NCBI RefSeq assembly: GCF_009905375.1 | Contig: NC_133656.1 | Span: 228,187,739-228,251,738, forward strand | Direction of reading: 5' to 3' | Source of the DNA: Apium graveolens | Lineage: Eukaryota; Streptophyta; Magnoliopsida; Apiales; Apiaceae | Length of the DNA: 64,000 nt | In this document: one piece after another, positions 47,315 through 59,338 of the stretch | Numbering within the stretch: position 1 is the first letter of the stretch | Layout of the letters: every line of letters starts with the position of its first letter | Made by a program: the position numbers and the translations under genes | Notes under the pieces: generated by a model | The model's database searches: none | The model's input: the letters and a program-made list of their open reading frames with translations, nothing else | What the model was told of the DNA's origin: nothing

Positions 47315-47919
47315 TTTTATGGATTAAAAACTAGGGTCTATTAATCACTGTATTTATTACTAAGGTTCGGGAGCTCAAGGCCTTTAATAGTTTCTCTCGT
47401 GTTTCGTAGCTTAACTCTGCCTTTACGAGATGCCTACGTATCTCTATAATCTAGAGAATCAAGCCAAAAAATGTAGTTCCAATTTGTGGGGTAAGGCCCC
47501 TTATATAGATGTGGGGAGTCCTTGAATTGGACTATATTTAGGAGACTTGGTGGGCAAGTCTCATAATTAGAATGGACTTTGGAGTCCTAGGAAGTAGAAA
47601 ATTGATTCCTTATCCTATTAGGTCCCTTGGAGGCTGGTCTACAAGGATTTATGCCCTCATTGGGACTCATCTTGACAGCTGATTTATCCCTTATTAATTA
47701 ATTACGAAATTGATTAATATTCAGGATTTTGGGTCCTTTTTAATTGGGCTTTGTTATTGGACCGTAATATGGTCTAATTGATTTTAAAACCTATTATATT
47801 CCTAGGCTATTTTTGGGCCCCTATCAAGGGTCTTGGGCCTTTTCTAATGGGCTTAACAACCAGCCCAATTAATGCGATATTAATTACGCAATCAGGGTTA
47901 TTTATTTTATTCCCTATTA
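47315..47919 (-). mobile_element. inner (3') LTR of element B
   Basis: It starts TTTTATGGATTAAAA (first G lost) and ends CCCTATTA, the same length (605 bp) as the outer copy. It is followed by the polypurine tract, read TCCCAGAAGTTGGGGGGC on the minus strand, which is nearly identical to that of element A. Confidence 0.85.
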
Positions 47920-47943
47920 TTTGCCCCCCAACTTCTGGGAAAT

Positions 47944-48300
47944 CGTAAAAAGATTTCGCAGAAGTAAAGTTATTCCCTTATAGGGTATCATTTTTACGTA
48001 AAGTGTGGAGCCACCTACACATTTACAACGGTTTGCCTTGCTTACGGCTTTAGGGTTGCTATTTAGAATTTCCCTATTATTTTCTTACATTTTTCCCTCT
48101 TTTTAAGAACTTTCTGGTATTTTCAGGAATTTTTTCCTAGTTCTCAAGGATATTCTGATACTCACATATATTACTTCTTTAATTTTTCAAGAATATTTTT
48201 ATCAAAAAATAATTTTTGAAATTATTTTCAAAATTTCCCTAATTTTCGGGGATTTTTCAGAATTTTTCAGAAATTTTCAGCCCTTTTTCGACTAGGATTC
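47944..48300. other. conserved region before the element B polypurine tract
   Basis: TTTACGTAAAGTGTGGAGCC and CTACACATTTACAAC (48000-48030) match, in reverse, the block just before the element A polypurine tract near 45085-45115. T-rich sequence follows. There is no gene. Confidence 0.5.
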
Positions 48301-49060
48301 TAGTCAAAAATTTGACCTGGATCCTAGTCGAATTTTGGGCCAGCTCCTGGATCCTGGTCGAAGAATTTCGATTAGGATTCACGACCAGGATTTCGACCTG
48401 GATCCTAGTCGAGTTGACGACCTGGGTCTCGGTTGAACTTCATGCCACCTTTTGACTCCTGCTCGTGAAACTTTGACTAGGATTCACGGCCAGGATTTCG
48501 ACCTGGTAACTAGTCGAGTTGACGACCTGTGTCTTGGTCGATTTTCATGCCACTTTTTGACTCCTGCTCGTGAAACTTCGACTAGGATTCACGACCAGGA
48601 TTTCGACCTGGATCCTAGTCGAGTTGACGACCTGGGTCTTGGTCGATTTTCATGCCACCTTTTGACTCCTGCTCGTGAAACTTCGACTAGGATTCACGAC
48701 CAGGATTTTGACCTGGATCTTAGTCGAGTTTACGACCTGGGTCTTGGTCGAAATTCATGACCTTTTTTTGTTCCTTTTCGAAAGATTTCGAGCTTGATCC
48801 ACGACCAGGATTTCGACCTGAATCCTGGTCTTTTTGATGGGTATTTTCCTGGAGGATTCACGATCTCAAACACGACCTCAATCTTTGTCTATTAGGCGGG
48901 TGTTTTTCTGGCTCTTGTTCGAAAGAATTCGAACAGGATCCATGACCTTAAACACGACCTCAATCCTTGTATATTAGGCGGGTGTTTTTCTGGCTCCTAC
49001 TCGAAAGAATTCGAACAGGATTCACGAGCTCAAACTCAACCTCAATCTTGGTCTATTTGA
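48300..49060. repeat. 105-bp tandem repeats with internal palindromes in element B
   Basis: GACTCCTGCTCGTGAAAC recurs at 48454, 48559 and 48664, a 105-bp period, with decayed copies on both sides. Each unit has facing CGACCAGGA / TCCTAGTCGA blocks. Because 105 is a multiple of three, a repetitive ORF (48452-48760) appears, but it has no start context and is not a gene. A second set near 48840-49060 has unit CACGACCTCAATC. The array lies upstream of the antisense gene promoter. Confidence 0.85.
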
Positions 49061-49302
49061 ATGAGTTAGCTTTATTGGGATTTTCCTAATCCAACTTGGA
49101 TTTGGGCCTTGATTTGGGCCTCTATTTTTCCAAATCCTATTTAGATTTGGGCCTTGATTTGGGCCTCTATCTTTCCAAATCCTATTTAAGATTTATCAAG
49201 GATATTCTGGAATATTCTGGAAAGTTCCTAGAACTTGGCTTTGTCTTTGGGCTTTCAACCTAATGGGCCTCTTTTCACCTTTTCATCTTCTCTTTGGCTG
49301 CC

Positions 49303-49309
49303 TATATAA
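49303..49309 (+). promoter_or_regulatory. TATA box of the element B antisense gene
   Basis: TATATAA within CCTATATAAGAAAG, about 225 bp before the ATG. A 5' UTR intron is likely (donor CCCAG|GTATATTTC near 49449, acceptor CTTAG just before 49533). Confidence 0.6.
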
Positions 49310-49532
49310 GAAAGTGAAGTGAGTCATTTTTCCTCACTTATCATTTCTTGCTTCTTGAGCTCTCTTCTTCTTCAAAGAAACCCAAGGTCTTTTTCAAAGT
49401 CTTCTAAGCCTTATCTCGCTTTCTCTTCCGGCTCTTACAAATTCCCAGGTATATTTCTTGCATTATTTTTGCTTTTCTCGTTTTCATATGTTTTGATTTA
49501 TGCCTAAATCTGCTTTTTTTGCTCTTTCTTAG

Positions 49533-51630
49533 ATGGCAAATAAGAGAATGACCCGTTTGGCTAAAATGAATGTGGCCAAGAAGTCCAATGAGTTCCCCAT
49601 TCGATCAAGGTACACTTCCTTGATTGATATGATTAACACTCGAGGGGACAAGTACACGTCCGACACTCACCTGGCTGCGCATGATCACGTTAATATTTTC
49701 TGGGATCCAAAGGAGTTGGAAAAGATGAGATCTTTCTTCAAGATCAAAGATCCCTTCAAGTTGGTTCTTGCGGGTCCGGCCGACAGGGCCTGTCACTGGA
49801 AGAAAGACGCTTTATGTGTCTTCAGGGACACCTTATGGGCAGGTATCAGACTCTCTTTTCATCTTTTTATTCCGGTTTTATTAGCTGATGTGGGCATCAG
49901 CCCTTCCCAACTCCCTCTAAACTCTTGGAGGTTGATTCTTTTCTATTTATCGCAATACGCCAAGCATAACGTCCCTACTTCGGCCGCTGTGTTCAGAAAA
50001 TTTTTTTAGTTCAAGAACATCCCTGACAAGAATCCGGGGTGGGTTTCTTTGAACAAGCGCCCCACCGTCCCTCACATAGTGAATGGGAAATGCATCCCCG
50101 ACTACAACTTGGGGTGGAAAAAAGAATTTCTTTATGTTCTCTGGGAAGGCGGAGACTGGGGGACTCTCTTTCGCTCGTCCTTTGGGAAAGCCGTGGATGG
50201 GAGCCCGAACGACATTGTTTTAACTGAGGAGGAGACCAGGGCCTTCAACCTCCTTACCCAGGATAATGGGACATCACACTCTTGGGATCTCATCAGAGAG
50301 ACCGCTCTTGTGGAGCGTGGCCTTTCTCCCGTTCCTAAACAAGGTACGTTTTCTTCCCTTTCTAGTTATTTTCAGTTTTCCCATCTTTTTACTTTACTAT
50401 TTTCTCAATTCACTTTTTATTTAATTCTTGCAGTGGCTGAGAGGATCGAAGAGGCTACCAAGCCTAAGACCTGGAAACGACCAGGATGAAGCATGCCGGA
50501 AAGGTCTTCAAGGATCGCACCTTGGGAATCGCTTCCCGGAGTTCCTTCTTCAGGCAAAAAAAGGAGATGAGGAAGGCCCCAGCCAACCCTTGCGTACAAA
50601 ATAGAAACCAGGGCCTTCTTCCAGCCTACCTAGGGAATCCGGGGAAAGGACTCGATTGTTGACAATACAAAACTTGCCCAGGAATGGTTCATCCAGTCTA
50701 TTTCCCCTATAGACTATCACGATCTTGTCCTTCAACAGGACTTGGAGGCTAACGAGCTTTTCGGTGCTCAGGCCCTGGAAATGGTACGTCTCTTTCCTTT
50801 TGTTATCCATAGCTTTCCGTCATGATTTTCCTTATTTCTTACTTTCTCTTTATCTCTTATAAGCGAACGTCCATTTTCAAGGGGCGCTTCACCAAGCTAA
50901 GGCTTGGAAGGTTGGCTTGGAGGATACAACCAAGAAGCTGGAGGAGGCTAACCAGCAAATAGAGACTCTCAAAGCCCAACTTGCCTCCTGAACTTCTGAT
51001 CTGGAAACGGCCCGGGCTGAGATTGTGATCCCTAAGGCTCAAAAGGACAAAGCCTTCGATGGCTGGATGGACACACAAGAGTTCAAAGACTTAATGGTAG
51101 AGCATGATGCCCTCCTTCACCCAGTCATCTATAAGGAAGGTTGGGATGCTGTTGTAGAAGCTATTCAGGATGAGTTTCCTGAGATTCTTGAGCAAGCTCC
51201 CTCCCCTTGTCCTATGAAGGTCCCAACACTTGGAGGCGTTGCTGACAAGCTAGATGAACTTATTAAGGAGAGTACTTCAGCGTCCTCAGTTAGAGCGCCA
51301 TCAGGAAGCCAGGTCCAAAGCCAGAAGAGGAAGGAGCCTGAATCTAGCTCTGGAGAGGATGAATTTTCTTCTGAGGAAGAGGCCGAGCCTATTGTAAAGA
51401 AGACCAGGGAGGAAGAGACTCCAAAACCAGAGTCCCCAAAGGCATCTGAGGCGTCTAAGGGTAGTTCTGAGGAGACCTCTGCGGAGACTTCTGAAGAAAC
51501 TTTCGAGGGACCAACTCAGGAGACGTCTGAGGAGACTTTAGACAGTGGCTTTGAAAATCTGAGCCTTCTAAGGCCTAACTTCTTTGTATTGTGTATTTTT
51601 CTTTTCTTCAGACATTTTCAAACTTTGTAA
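49533..51630 (+). pseudogene. element B antisense gene: Transposase_28-like N-terminus, coiled coil, acidic tail
   Basis: ATG 49533 opens exon 1 (to about 50343, donor GTACG) with a basic N-terminus, ADRACHWKKDALC, LLADVGISPSQLPLNSWR and GDWGTLFRSSFGK. One TAG (50007-50009) breaks it. Exon 2 starts at 50434 after TTCTTGCAG. Later exons carry LVLQQDLEANELFGAQ, a coiled coil (TTKKLEEANQQIETLKAQL) with a TGA near 50990, DTQEFKDL and GWDAVVEAIQDEF. The tail is Glu/Ser-rich with SEET repeats, to TAA at 51628-51630. Three or four introns are likely. The element A copy has the same plan. Role unknown. Confidence 0.7.
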
Positions 51631-51926
51631 TTGACTTTGGATGTTTTTACTCATTTTGCTTAGTGATTCAAACATAGCCCAACTTTCCGAACTCAAGTTT
51701 ATAACTTGGTTTTGTCTTTCATAATATAACAATCCAACAAGCTAGATCAAACTGAATGTTTTTCATTATAACTTGGTATTTTCGACACCTTACATGAGAT
51801 GGGTTCAACCCTGATAAAATTAAACATATCTTCTATCAAATTTATAAAAATCCTAAGCAAGCAAAGCTTCAAGGTGCTTTTAAACCTACTTGTCATCTCG
51901 ACAAGTGAGAATCGTGCTCAACCATT

Positions 51927-52952
51927 TTACACATAGTAAACCTTCAAGTTCTGTGTGTGCCAGGTTCTTGGGACTTCAAAACCATCCATAGTCTTCAGCT
52001 TGTAGGTTCCTCTTCCTTGAACACTCTTGACCTTGTATGGTCCTTCCCAATTTGGGGCAAGTTTCCCTTTCTACCCAAGACCGGAAGCTTCCACCTTCCT
52101 TAGAACCAAGTCACCTTGCTTGAAGAACCTTTCCTTAACCCTTAGGTTGTAGTAGAACGAAGCCTTTTTCTGATATTCCACTATCTTTGCATGCGCCTCA
52201 TCTCGTACTTCATCAATTAGATCCAGGGCTAATCTCTTCCCCTCCTCATTTTCTTCAACATTAAAAGCTTGGATTCTGGGAAACAAATGTGATATCTCTA
52301 CAGAAACAACCGCCTCTGTCCCATATGCTAACATGAAGGGAGTTGCTCCAGTCGTGACTCTACAAGTAGTCCTATAGTTCCATAGAATCGGGAGTATTTC
52401 ATCCACCCAGTTATTCCTTGACTTCTTGATCCTCTTCTTTAGTCCATCCAGGATTATTCGATTTGCCACTTCCGCTTGCCCATTGGCTTGCGGGTGAGCC
52501 ACAGAGGTAAATCGCAATTCAATTTCATTCTCCTCACAATACTTCTTAAATTCCTTATTGTTGAACTGTGTTCCATTATCAGTGACTAGGATACGAGGAA
52601 TTCCATATCGGCACATGATGTTTTCCCACAGGAATTGTGCAACTTGCTTAGTCGTGATCTTGGCCAAAGGTCTGGCTTCAATCCATTTAGTAAAATAATC
52701 AATGGCTACAATCAGGTACTTCCTTTGTGTCGTGGCCAGGGGGAAAGGTCCAAGTATATCCATTCCCCACATGGCAAATGGGATGGGAGAGTTGATGGAG
52801 GTTAACATCTCGCGGGGTTGTCGAATGACAGGTGCATATTCCTGACAACGATCACACTTCTTCACATACTCATTGGCATCGGCCATCATCTCTAGCCAAT
52901 AGAAGCCTAAACAGGTTATCTTGTGAGCCAATGCTCTGCCCCCCAGGTGTTG
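51927..52952 (-). pseudogene. element B integrase
   Basis: The zinc-binding part (KKCDRCQEYAPV), core MWGMDILGPFP, TDNGTQFNN and QANGQAEVANR show all three catalytic residues (Asp, Asp, Glu). The C-terminal part is interrupted by a TAG at about 52068-52070 and ends LKVYYV, TAA at 51927-51929. The front end is cut at 52952 by the solo LTR; the start of the frame at 53126 lies inside that LTR and is not a real start. It is better preserved than the integrase of element A. Confidence 0.85.
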
Positions 52953-54615
52953 TGTTGGATTTTTAATCGCAGCGGGGCATGGCAAAACACTTTTACACAT
53001 ATAAAATCCAAATAAAATCATATAAATCGTGGTAAAAACATAGGGATCGAATCTAACCTTTAAAATAATTCGGAGACAATGATCAGAGATCCTTAGCAGT
53101 TGCTCCTCAAGTGTGAAGCACTCCACCGGTATCCACCAAGAAAATGATGTGAAGGAGGAGGAAGGAGGTGGAGAGAATTGGATTTTCCAAACTTTTTGGG
53201 TTTTGGGGTTCCAATAAAAATAGGGTCTATAATAGTATATTTATAGGCAAAATTTTCAGCTGAAATTTTCCCATAAATATTATTATTATTATTATCCCAT
53301 TTATTATTCTCATTAATAATTAAAACACCTTTTAATTATTAATCCTTTTTTTAAACACTTTAGAAATAATTCTCTCTCTTGATTTAATTTCCAAAAATTA
53401 AATCCTTAATTAATAATATTAAGAACTTTTCTTAATTAATTTATAATCAATTAAATCTCATTTAATCAATTATTAAATTTGCCAATTAATTATTTATTTC
53501 ACAAATAAATAATTATTAGCCATTATTAATTAATTCCTCCACCATTAAATCATTCTCTTTTTATGGTGTGACCCTGTAGGTTCAATATTAAGCCGGTAGT
53601 AGAAATAAATAATAATAAAACTATTTTATCATTATTTATATAAATTCTCTAATTTATTAAATATGATTAATTAATTAATCACATTTATTCTACATCGTGA
53701 GGGATACTTCTCAGCATATCGCGATTATCCGGATAATATGAATTCACTGCTTAGAATACCAAGAACCTATTCAGTGAATAGTTACCGTACAATAAACTCC
53801 TTCTACCCTACAATGTCCCGATTAAATACAAGGCATGGATCTCGTGTCAAGCCTATCTAATTTAATCACTTGCTTACCATTTACTATGCGTAGTTCTATG
53901 CAAATTAGAAACTCCTTTCTAATTTCATTCACTCTGGCCAGAGATTCCTGAACTAGTATAAGTGGATCAGCCTTGAACATTCGCTTCCTTCACTGGAAGG
54001 GGTAGATCCTTTATTGATCATACACTATCTTCGTGTATAAATTCCTATACCCAGAAGAGCCCTAATAATTGTCCCCGGAGACTAAGAACTAAACCAAAGC
54101 ATAGTTCAGTGTACACAAGATGACTATGATGACCTCAAGTCTAAGGATACTTGTACAACTATCACTATGTGAACAACTGCTGACACGTGAGTGAACTCCA
54201 TCAGTTGTTCAACTGTGCGAGTCATGTTCAGTGAACTTATTCTATAATAAGCACCTACATACTAGCTATAGTGTCACCACACAAATGTCTATGAGAACAG
54301 ACATCCTTCATAATGAAGCAAGCATAGTATGTACCGATCTTTGCGGATTATTAATTACCAGTTAGTACTCCTATGATCAGGAACTATTTAAGTTTAGAGT
54401 TATCATCTTTTAGGTCTCACTATTATGATCTCATCATAATCCATAAAAAGCTTTATTCTAAACTATGGTATATCTTATTTAAACACTTAAATAGATAAAG
54501 CCCGTAATAAAAACAAAACAAGTCTTTTATTAATATCAATGAAATCAAAACAGATTACACAGGAAGTTATTCCTAAATCCTAATACATGATTGGACTTAG
54601 GACATATTCCTTTCA
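52953..54615 (-). mobile_element. copia-type solo LTR inserted in element B
   Basis: On the minus strand it begins TGAAAGGAATATGTCCTAAG and ends AAAATCCAACA, 1,663 bp, with the target duplication TGTTG at 52948-52952 and 54616-54620. No internal sequence remains, so the two LTRs recombined. The start sequence and length recall Angela/Tork-type Ty1/copia LTRs. It splits the pol of element B in the segment EEVHEGICGQ-H-LGGRALAHKI, so it is younger than element B. Confidence 0.85.
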
Positions 54616-54620
54616 TGTTG

Positions 54621-55478
54621 CCCACAGATACCTTCATGTACTTCTTCAAGAACCAAGAGTGCCTCATCGGGCCTCAGATATCTTAAGTAAGGAACCACAT
54701 AAGATCTTTTATATAAAATCCCATCGATCAAGGAGTATCTCAGTGCTCGAACAGCCAACTTCCGTGCTTCAGTCACGTCATTCGGCAGCCAACCAGTTTG
54801 AATATGGGCCTTAATGGGATCTATCCATGACGTCCCCAGCCCTATAAGAGCTACAAGCTTAACATCAATACTTCGTGTCTTCAAAACGCGGAAGTATACA
54901 CTTCCTGAACTTTCCTCTATCTCAGATGAAGCAAACTTTGACAATGCATCCGCCTTAACATTCTCCTCCCTTGGGATGTGCTCGATATGACACTCATTGA
55001 ATTGAGTCATCACAGCTCTTACTAGGCGGACATACTTAGCCATCGTATCATCCCTCGCCTCAAACTCTTTCTTCACCTGGGATATGACCAACTTCGAGTC
55101 TCCACAGACTTTCAAGTTTTTGACTCTTAGTATCCCTGCTAGGTCGAGGCCAGCTATCAAAGCCTCATATTTTGCTTCATTGTTTGTGGTTGGGAATTCT
55201 AACTTCATAGCATATTCAATCAGGAACCCATCGGGGCTTTGCAAAACTAGCCCTGCTCCACTTGAATTTGTTTTTGATGCTCCATCAAAATAGAAGACCC
55301 AATTCCTTTTTCTTGACTTCCTTCTCTTTATCCCCTTTATCACCTTCTGTGTTTGGAGGTATAGTATCTTCCTGCCCCCGACTTCTTGGTTGGGTATGGT
55401 ATATTCCACCACGAAGTCAGCCAATGCCTGGGGTTTTATTGTCGTTCGTGGCTTATACTTGATGTCAAATTCTCCCAA
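54621..55478 (-). pseudogene. element B second (archaeal-type) RNase H
   Basis: VFYFDGASKTNSSGAGLVL, NNEAKYEALIAGL, VCGDSKLVISQVKKE and HIPREENVKADALSKFASS are RVT_3 RNase H motifs, with D, E and D catalytic positions present. It ends EEVHEGICGQ at the solo LTR. This stretch alone is uninterrupted. Confidence 0.85.
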
Positions 55479-56847
55479 CTCTATTGCCTACTTAATTAGC
55501 CTCCCACTAGCCTTGGGACTATGAATAATATTTCTTAAGGGCTGATTTGTTAGCACCTCAATCTGATGAGCCTGAAAATAAGGACGCAACTTTCTTGAAG
55601 CCATTACCAAGGTAAAGCAAACTTCTCAATAGTTGAATAATTCAACTCAACCCCATGCAGAATTTTGCTAACATAGTATACGGGTTTCTGGACTTTAAGC
55701 TCTCCCTTAACCAATACAGCGCTCAAGGCATTTTCTGAAACGGCCAGATACAAATATAAAACTTCATTCAGAGCTAGCTTGGCCAACAACGGGGCATGGA
55801 CCATATATTTCTTTAATTCTTCGAATGCCTTATGGCTTTCCTCAGTCCATACAAATTCATTATCCTTCTTCAAAGACTTGAAGCACTTGTCCCCAGACTT
55901 GGAGATGAATCACCCCAATGCAGGAACCCTTCCAGTGAGCTTTTGAATATCTTTGATAGTTTTTGGTGGCTCCATGTCCAGAATTGCCTTTATTTTATCT
56001 GGATTGGCCTCGATTTCTCTTTTGGAGACCATCAATCCCAAAAACTTTCCAGATCCCACTCTGAAAGCACACTTTGCAGGATTTAACATCATCTTGTGGT
56101 ATCTCAGGACCTCAAAAGCTTCCCTCATATGGGTTATATGGTCAGTCTTTACTAGACTTTTGACTAGCATGTTATCAACATAAACTTCCATGGTCTTGCC
56201 AATAAGATCCTTGAAAATCTTATTTACCAACCTATGATGGGTGACTCATGCATTCTTGAGACCAAACGCCATAACAAGATAACAAAAAATACCAAGGTCA
56301 GTGATGAATGATACCTTTGGGATGTCATCCTTATACATCTTGATCTGATTATATCCACTGAATCCATCCATGAAACTCAGCATCTCGTGACCAGCAGTAG
56401 CATCTATCAACGTATCTATCCTCGGTTACGGGAAACAATTCTTTGGGCATGCATCATTTAGATCAGTGAAGTCCACACACATTCTCCACTTTCCATTAGC
56501 CTTCTTCACCATCACAGGGTTTGCTAACCATTTCGAAAACTGAATCTCTTCAATGAAACCGGCCTCTAAGAGCTTCTCTACTTCTTGTTTAATAGCTTTT
56601 GGCCTCTCTGGAGCGAAGCTTCTTTACTTTTGCTTCACTGTCTTCCGATTTGGATCCACATTCAGCTTGTGAGTGATCAGTTCCGGGTCTATACCTGGCA
56701 TATCAGCTGCCGGCCATACAAACACATCACTATTTTCTTGCAAAAATTTTACCAACTTCCCTCTATGGGGATCCTCTAGTGTGGCTCCAACGAAAGTCAC
56801 TTTCTCAGGATCCTCGGGAGCCAAAGAAATCGAAACCAAGTCTTCTG
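55479..56847 (-). pseudogene. element B reverse transcriptase and first RNase H (broken)
   Basis: The front part (PEDPEKVTFVGATLEDPHRG, DMPGIDPELITHKLNV) runs from about 56839. The RT core (GFIEEIQFSKWLANPVMVKK, FTDLNDACP) has a TAA near 56430. In LVNKIFKDLIGKTMEVYVDN the catalytic second Asp has become Asn. The RNase H part (YLYLAVSENALSAVLVK) reads YYVSKILHGVELNYSTIEKF, with a frameshift near 55605 and another break near 55900. Confidence 0.85.
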
Positions 56848-59303
56848 TTAGCTTCCCTCTTTTCTCATCATTCTCTCGGATATCCAGATCTTCAATAGGC
56901 AGAAGCTGCCCCCAACTCCATCTGCCCTAAGAGAGGCCACATAACAACTGCTTGCCATCTTTTGATCTTCTCTCTTTTCTCCAATCCCATTCCGGGTGAG
57001 AAACTTTATCACTGAATGGTAGGAGGAAGGGACTGCCTTAAAGGCATCTATCCCTATTCTGCCCATGATCGCGTTGTAAGTTAAACTAGACTTCACCACC
57101 ATAAAGTCCAACATCTGTGTTGCTTGCCTTGGTTCCTGACCTATGGTTGTTGGTAACTTAATTATCCCTTCTACGGGGCACTCCACTCCTGCAAATCCAT
57201 ATATTGGCATATCAGTTGGGGTCAATTGAGAATCATTGTAACTCATCCTTAAAAAGGTATCATGAAGCAAGATATCCACAGAGGCTCCATTATCTATAAG
57301 GACCCTCTTCACTGGGGTGTTCCCTATTATCGGTGTTATGACAAGCGGGTCGTCATGAGGAAATTTCATACCTTCCAAGTCAGAATCATCAAATGCCATT
57401 GTCACTCCTGTCCTAGCCCTCTTCGGGGCTTCCCCAACAATATGCATGACTTCTCTAGTATATTCTTTCCTTGAGTTCTTGGATAAACTAGCAGCAGTTG
57501 GTCCCCCAAAGATTGTATTTATCACATGACCTCGGGGTCGTGATCCTCCAAAGATCATATTTATCACTGATCCCCTAGGATGGGGATTTCGCCCCTGATC
57601 GTCTTGATCTCTCCTCCGATCATCGAAGTTCTTTCTCACATTGTTGTTCCTATCTCCTCCATCTCCAGTGTACTTGTTCAATTTTCCTTTTCGAATGAGG
57701 AACTCAATTTCATCTTTCAATTGTCTACACTCAACAGTGTCATGACCTGCATCCTTGTGAAATCTACAATACTTGCTCTTATCTAGTTTGGTAGGATCGG
57801 CCCGTTTAGGCCAACGAATATCTCTATCTTTCTCAATTTCCATCAAGATATGGCTTCTAGGAGCATTCAATTTAGCATATTCAGTGAAATTTTGCCCAGG
57901 TCTTCCCTTCTTCGGGGTCGAATCAGTGTTTTGCTTAGTTCTAGGATACTTGTCCTTAGAAATATACTCCATATCAGTCTTTCGCTTCCTGCCACCAGCG
58001 GGCTCGTTATTCACTATTGTCTTCCTCATGCTCTCCTCCACTTTGATGTATTTCCCGGCCCTATCTTGGATATGTAACATACTTTCAGGAGGGCGCTTGG
58101 CTAATGACATCTTAAAGAACTCATCCCTAGTTCCCTGCTGCAGTGCTATCATAGCCACCTTGTCATCAAGATCCGGGACCTTCAAGGCTTCCTTGGTGAA
58201 ATGATTGAGATAGTCTCTCAAGGACTATTTCGCTCCCTGCACGCTCCCTGCACAATTCTCATGAGGAATGCTGAACTTTTCTCATGCACTCTCCCGCTGA
58301 TGAATTGCTTAATAAAACCTGACTTAATTCTCTGAATGACCCAATAGAGTTCGGGGGCAAACGACTGTACCATCTTTGAGCCATTCCCGACAGGGTTTGA
58401 GGAAAGGCCCGACACTTAATAGCATCATTCACGGGCTGTAACAACAGTGCATTAGAGAATGTCCTGACATGATTAGCGGGATCTCCAGTGCCATCATAAG
58501 CTTTGATAGTGGGCATCTTGAACTTCCTTGAGATATGGGCACTCATTATCTCTTCGGTGAATGGTGGAGTAGGATCATCAGGATCTCCAAGGGGAAGAAG
58601 ATTGCTTGGATCAGCTCTTGGGACAACAATCCTTCTTTGTGACGGACCATCCAGGTCTATGATTGGAGGAGGATTTCTCCCCCTAGGTGGTAGTGGGGGT
58701 CTGGGGGTCTGGTGCGCCTCCAAGTCGCGCTTCAGCCTTTGAATCTTATCCTCATGAGCCCTGATTCTCTCCCGCTCTTCTTGGGAATTCGTCCATCGGG
58801 TGCTCCTGGGACGTTGGTTACCATCAGGCATCGACTCTTTGCCAACACGTCTCCTTCTTGAGGCCACTTCATCATCCGAAGATTCGGAGTCTCTCTCAGT
58901 ATAAGGACCAGAAAATTCCTGATCCTCCGGGATAGGATCCAAACCTTGTATGTAGGGGGTGTTTGCCCCCGTGCTTCACCCCGTCCAGCATGTCCACTTC
59001 CTCCAACCTCGGGGTAAAGGGGCATCCCATAAGGGGGGTTATTGGTCACAATAGTCGAATACTCATACCCAACGGGTCGAGAATTCACAGGTGTATGCAG
59101 CTGTTGAAGTTGGGGATTCGTCCCTTGAGGAGCTGGGGGAAAGTCCCTTGGAGTTGAGATTCAGTTGCCCCTACCTGGGCTCCTCCTTGGGTGGCGGCAT
59201 AGGTTGAATGCGGAGGTACCTCCACTGTTGACGAAATTGTTTGGGTCGTCCCCGCTGGTGTTCCTCCTTCAAGGGCGTTGCTTCATCTCCGTGTTCTCGC
59301 CAT
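56848..59303 (-). pseudogene. element B gag and protease (broken)
   Basis: ATG 59303 follows the primer site by about 15 bases, but a TGA at 59283-59285 ends it after six codons. The frame can be followed by comparison with element A through a proline-rich part, PPIIDLDGP, KAYDGTGDPANH and RWYSRLPP (58942-58259). After a break near 58240 it continues DYLNHFTKEALKVPDLD. A knuckle-like CRFHKDAGHDTVEC lies near 57720 and the protease DNGASVDIL near 57290. This last piece (58221-56848, 457 codons) is the longest open stretch in either element. Confidence 0.85.
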
Positions 59304-59338
59304 GGTTGTTGTTGTGCTTTCCCACAGACGGCGCCAAA

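Noticed and set aside
48452..48760. 102-codon repetitive ORF (35-residue repeats)
   Set aside because: It is open only because the tandem unit is 105 bp, a multiple of three. It has no start context and no homologous ORF at the same place in element A.
52953..53126. N-terminal extension of the element B integrase ORF
   Set aside because: These codons lie inside the nested copia solo LTR; homology to integrase starts only at LGGRALAHK.
53126..54600. A separate AT-rich gene between the two halves of element B pol
   Set aside because: TG...CA ends and a perfect 5-bp duplication show one solo LTR, with no ORF of note inside.
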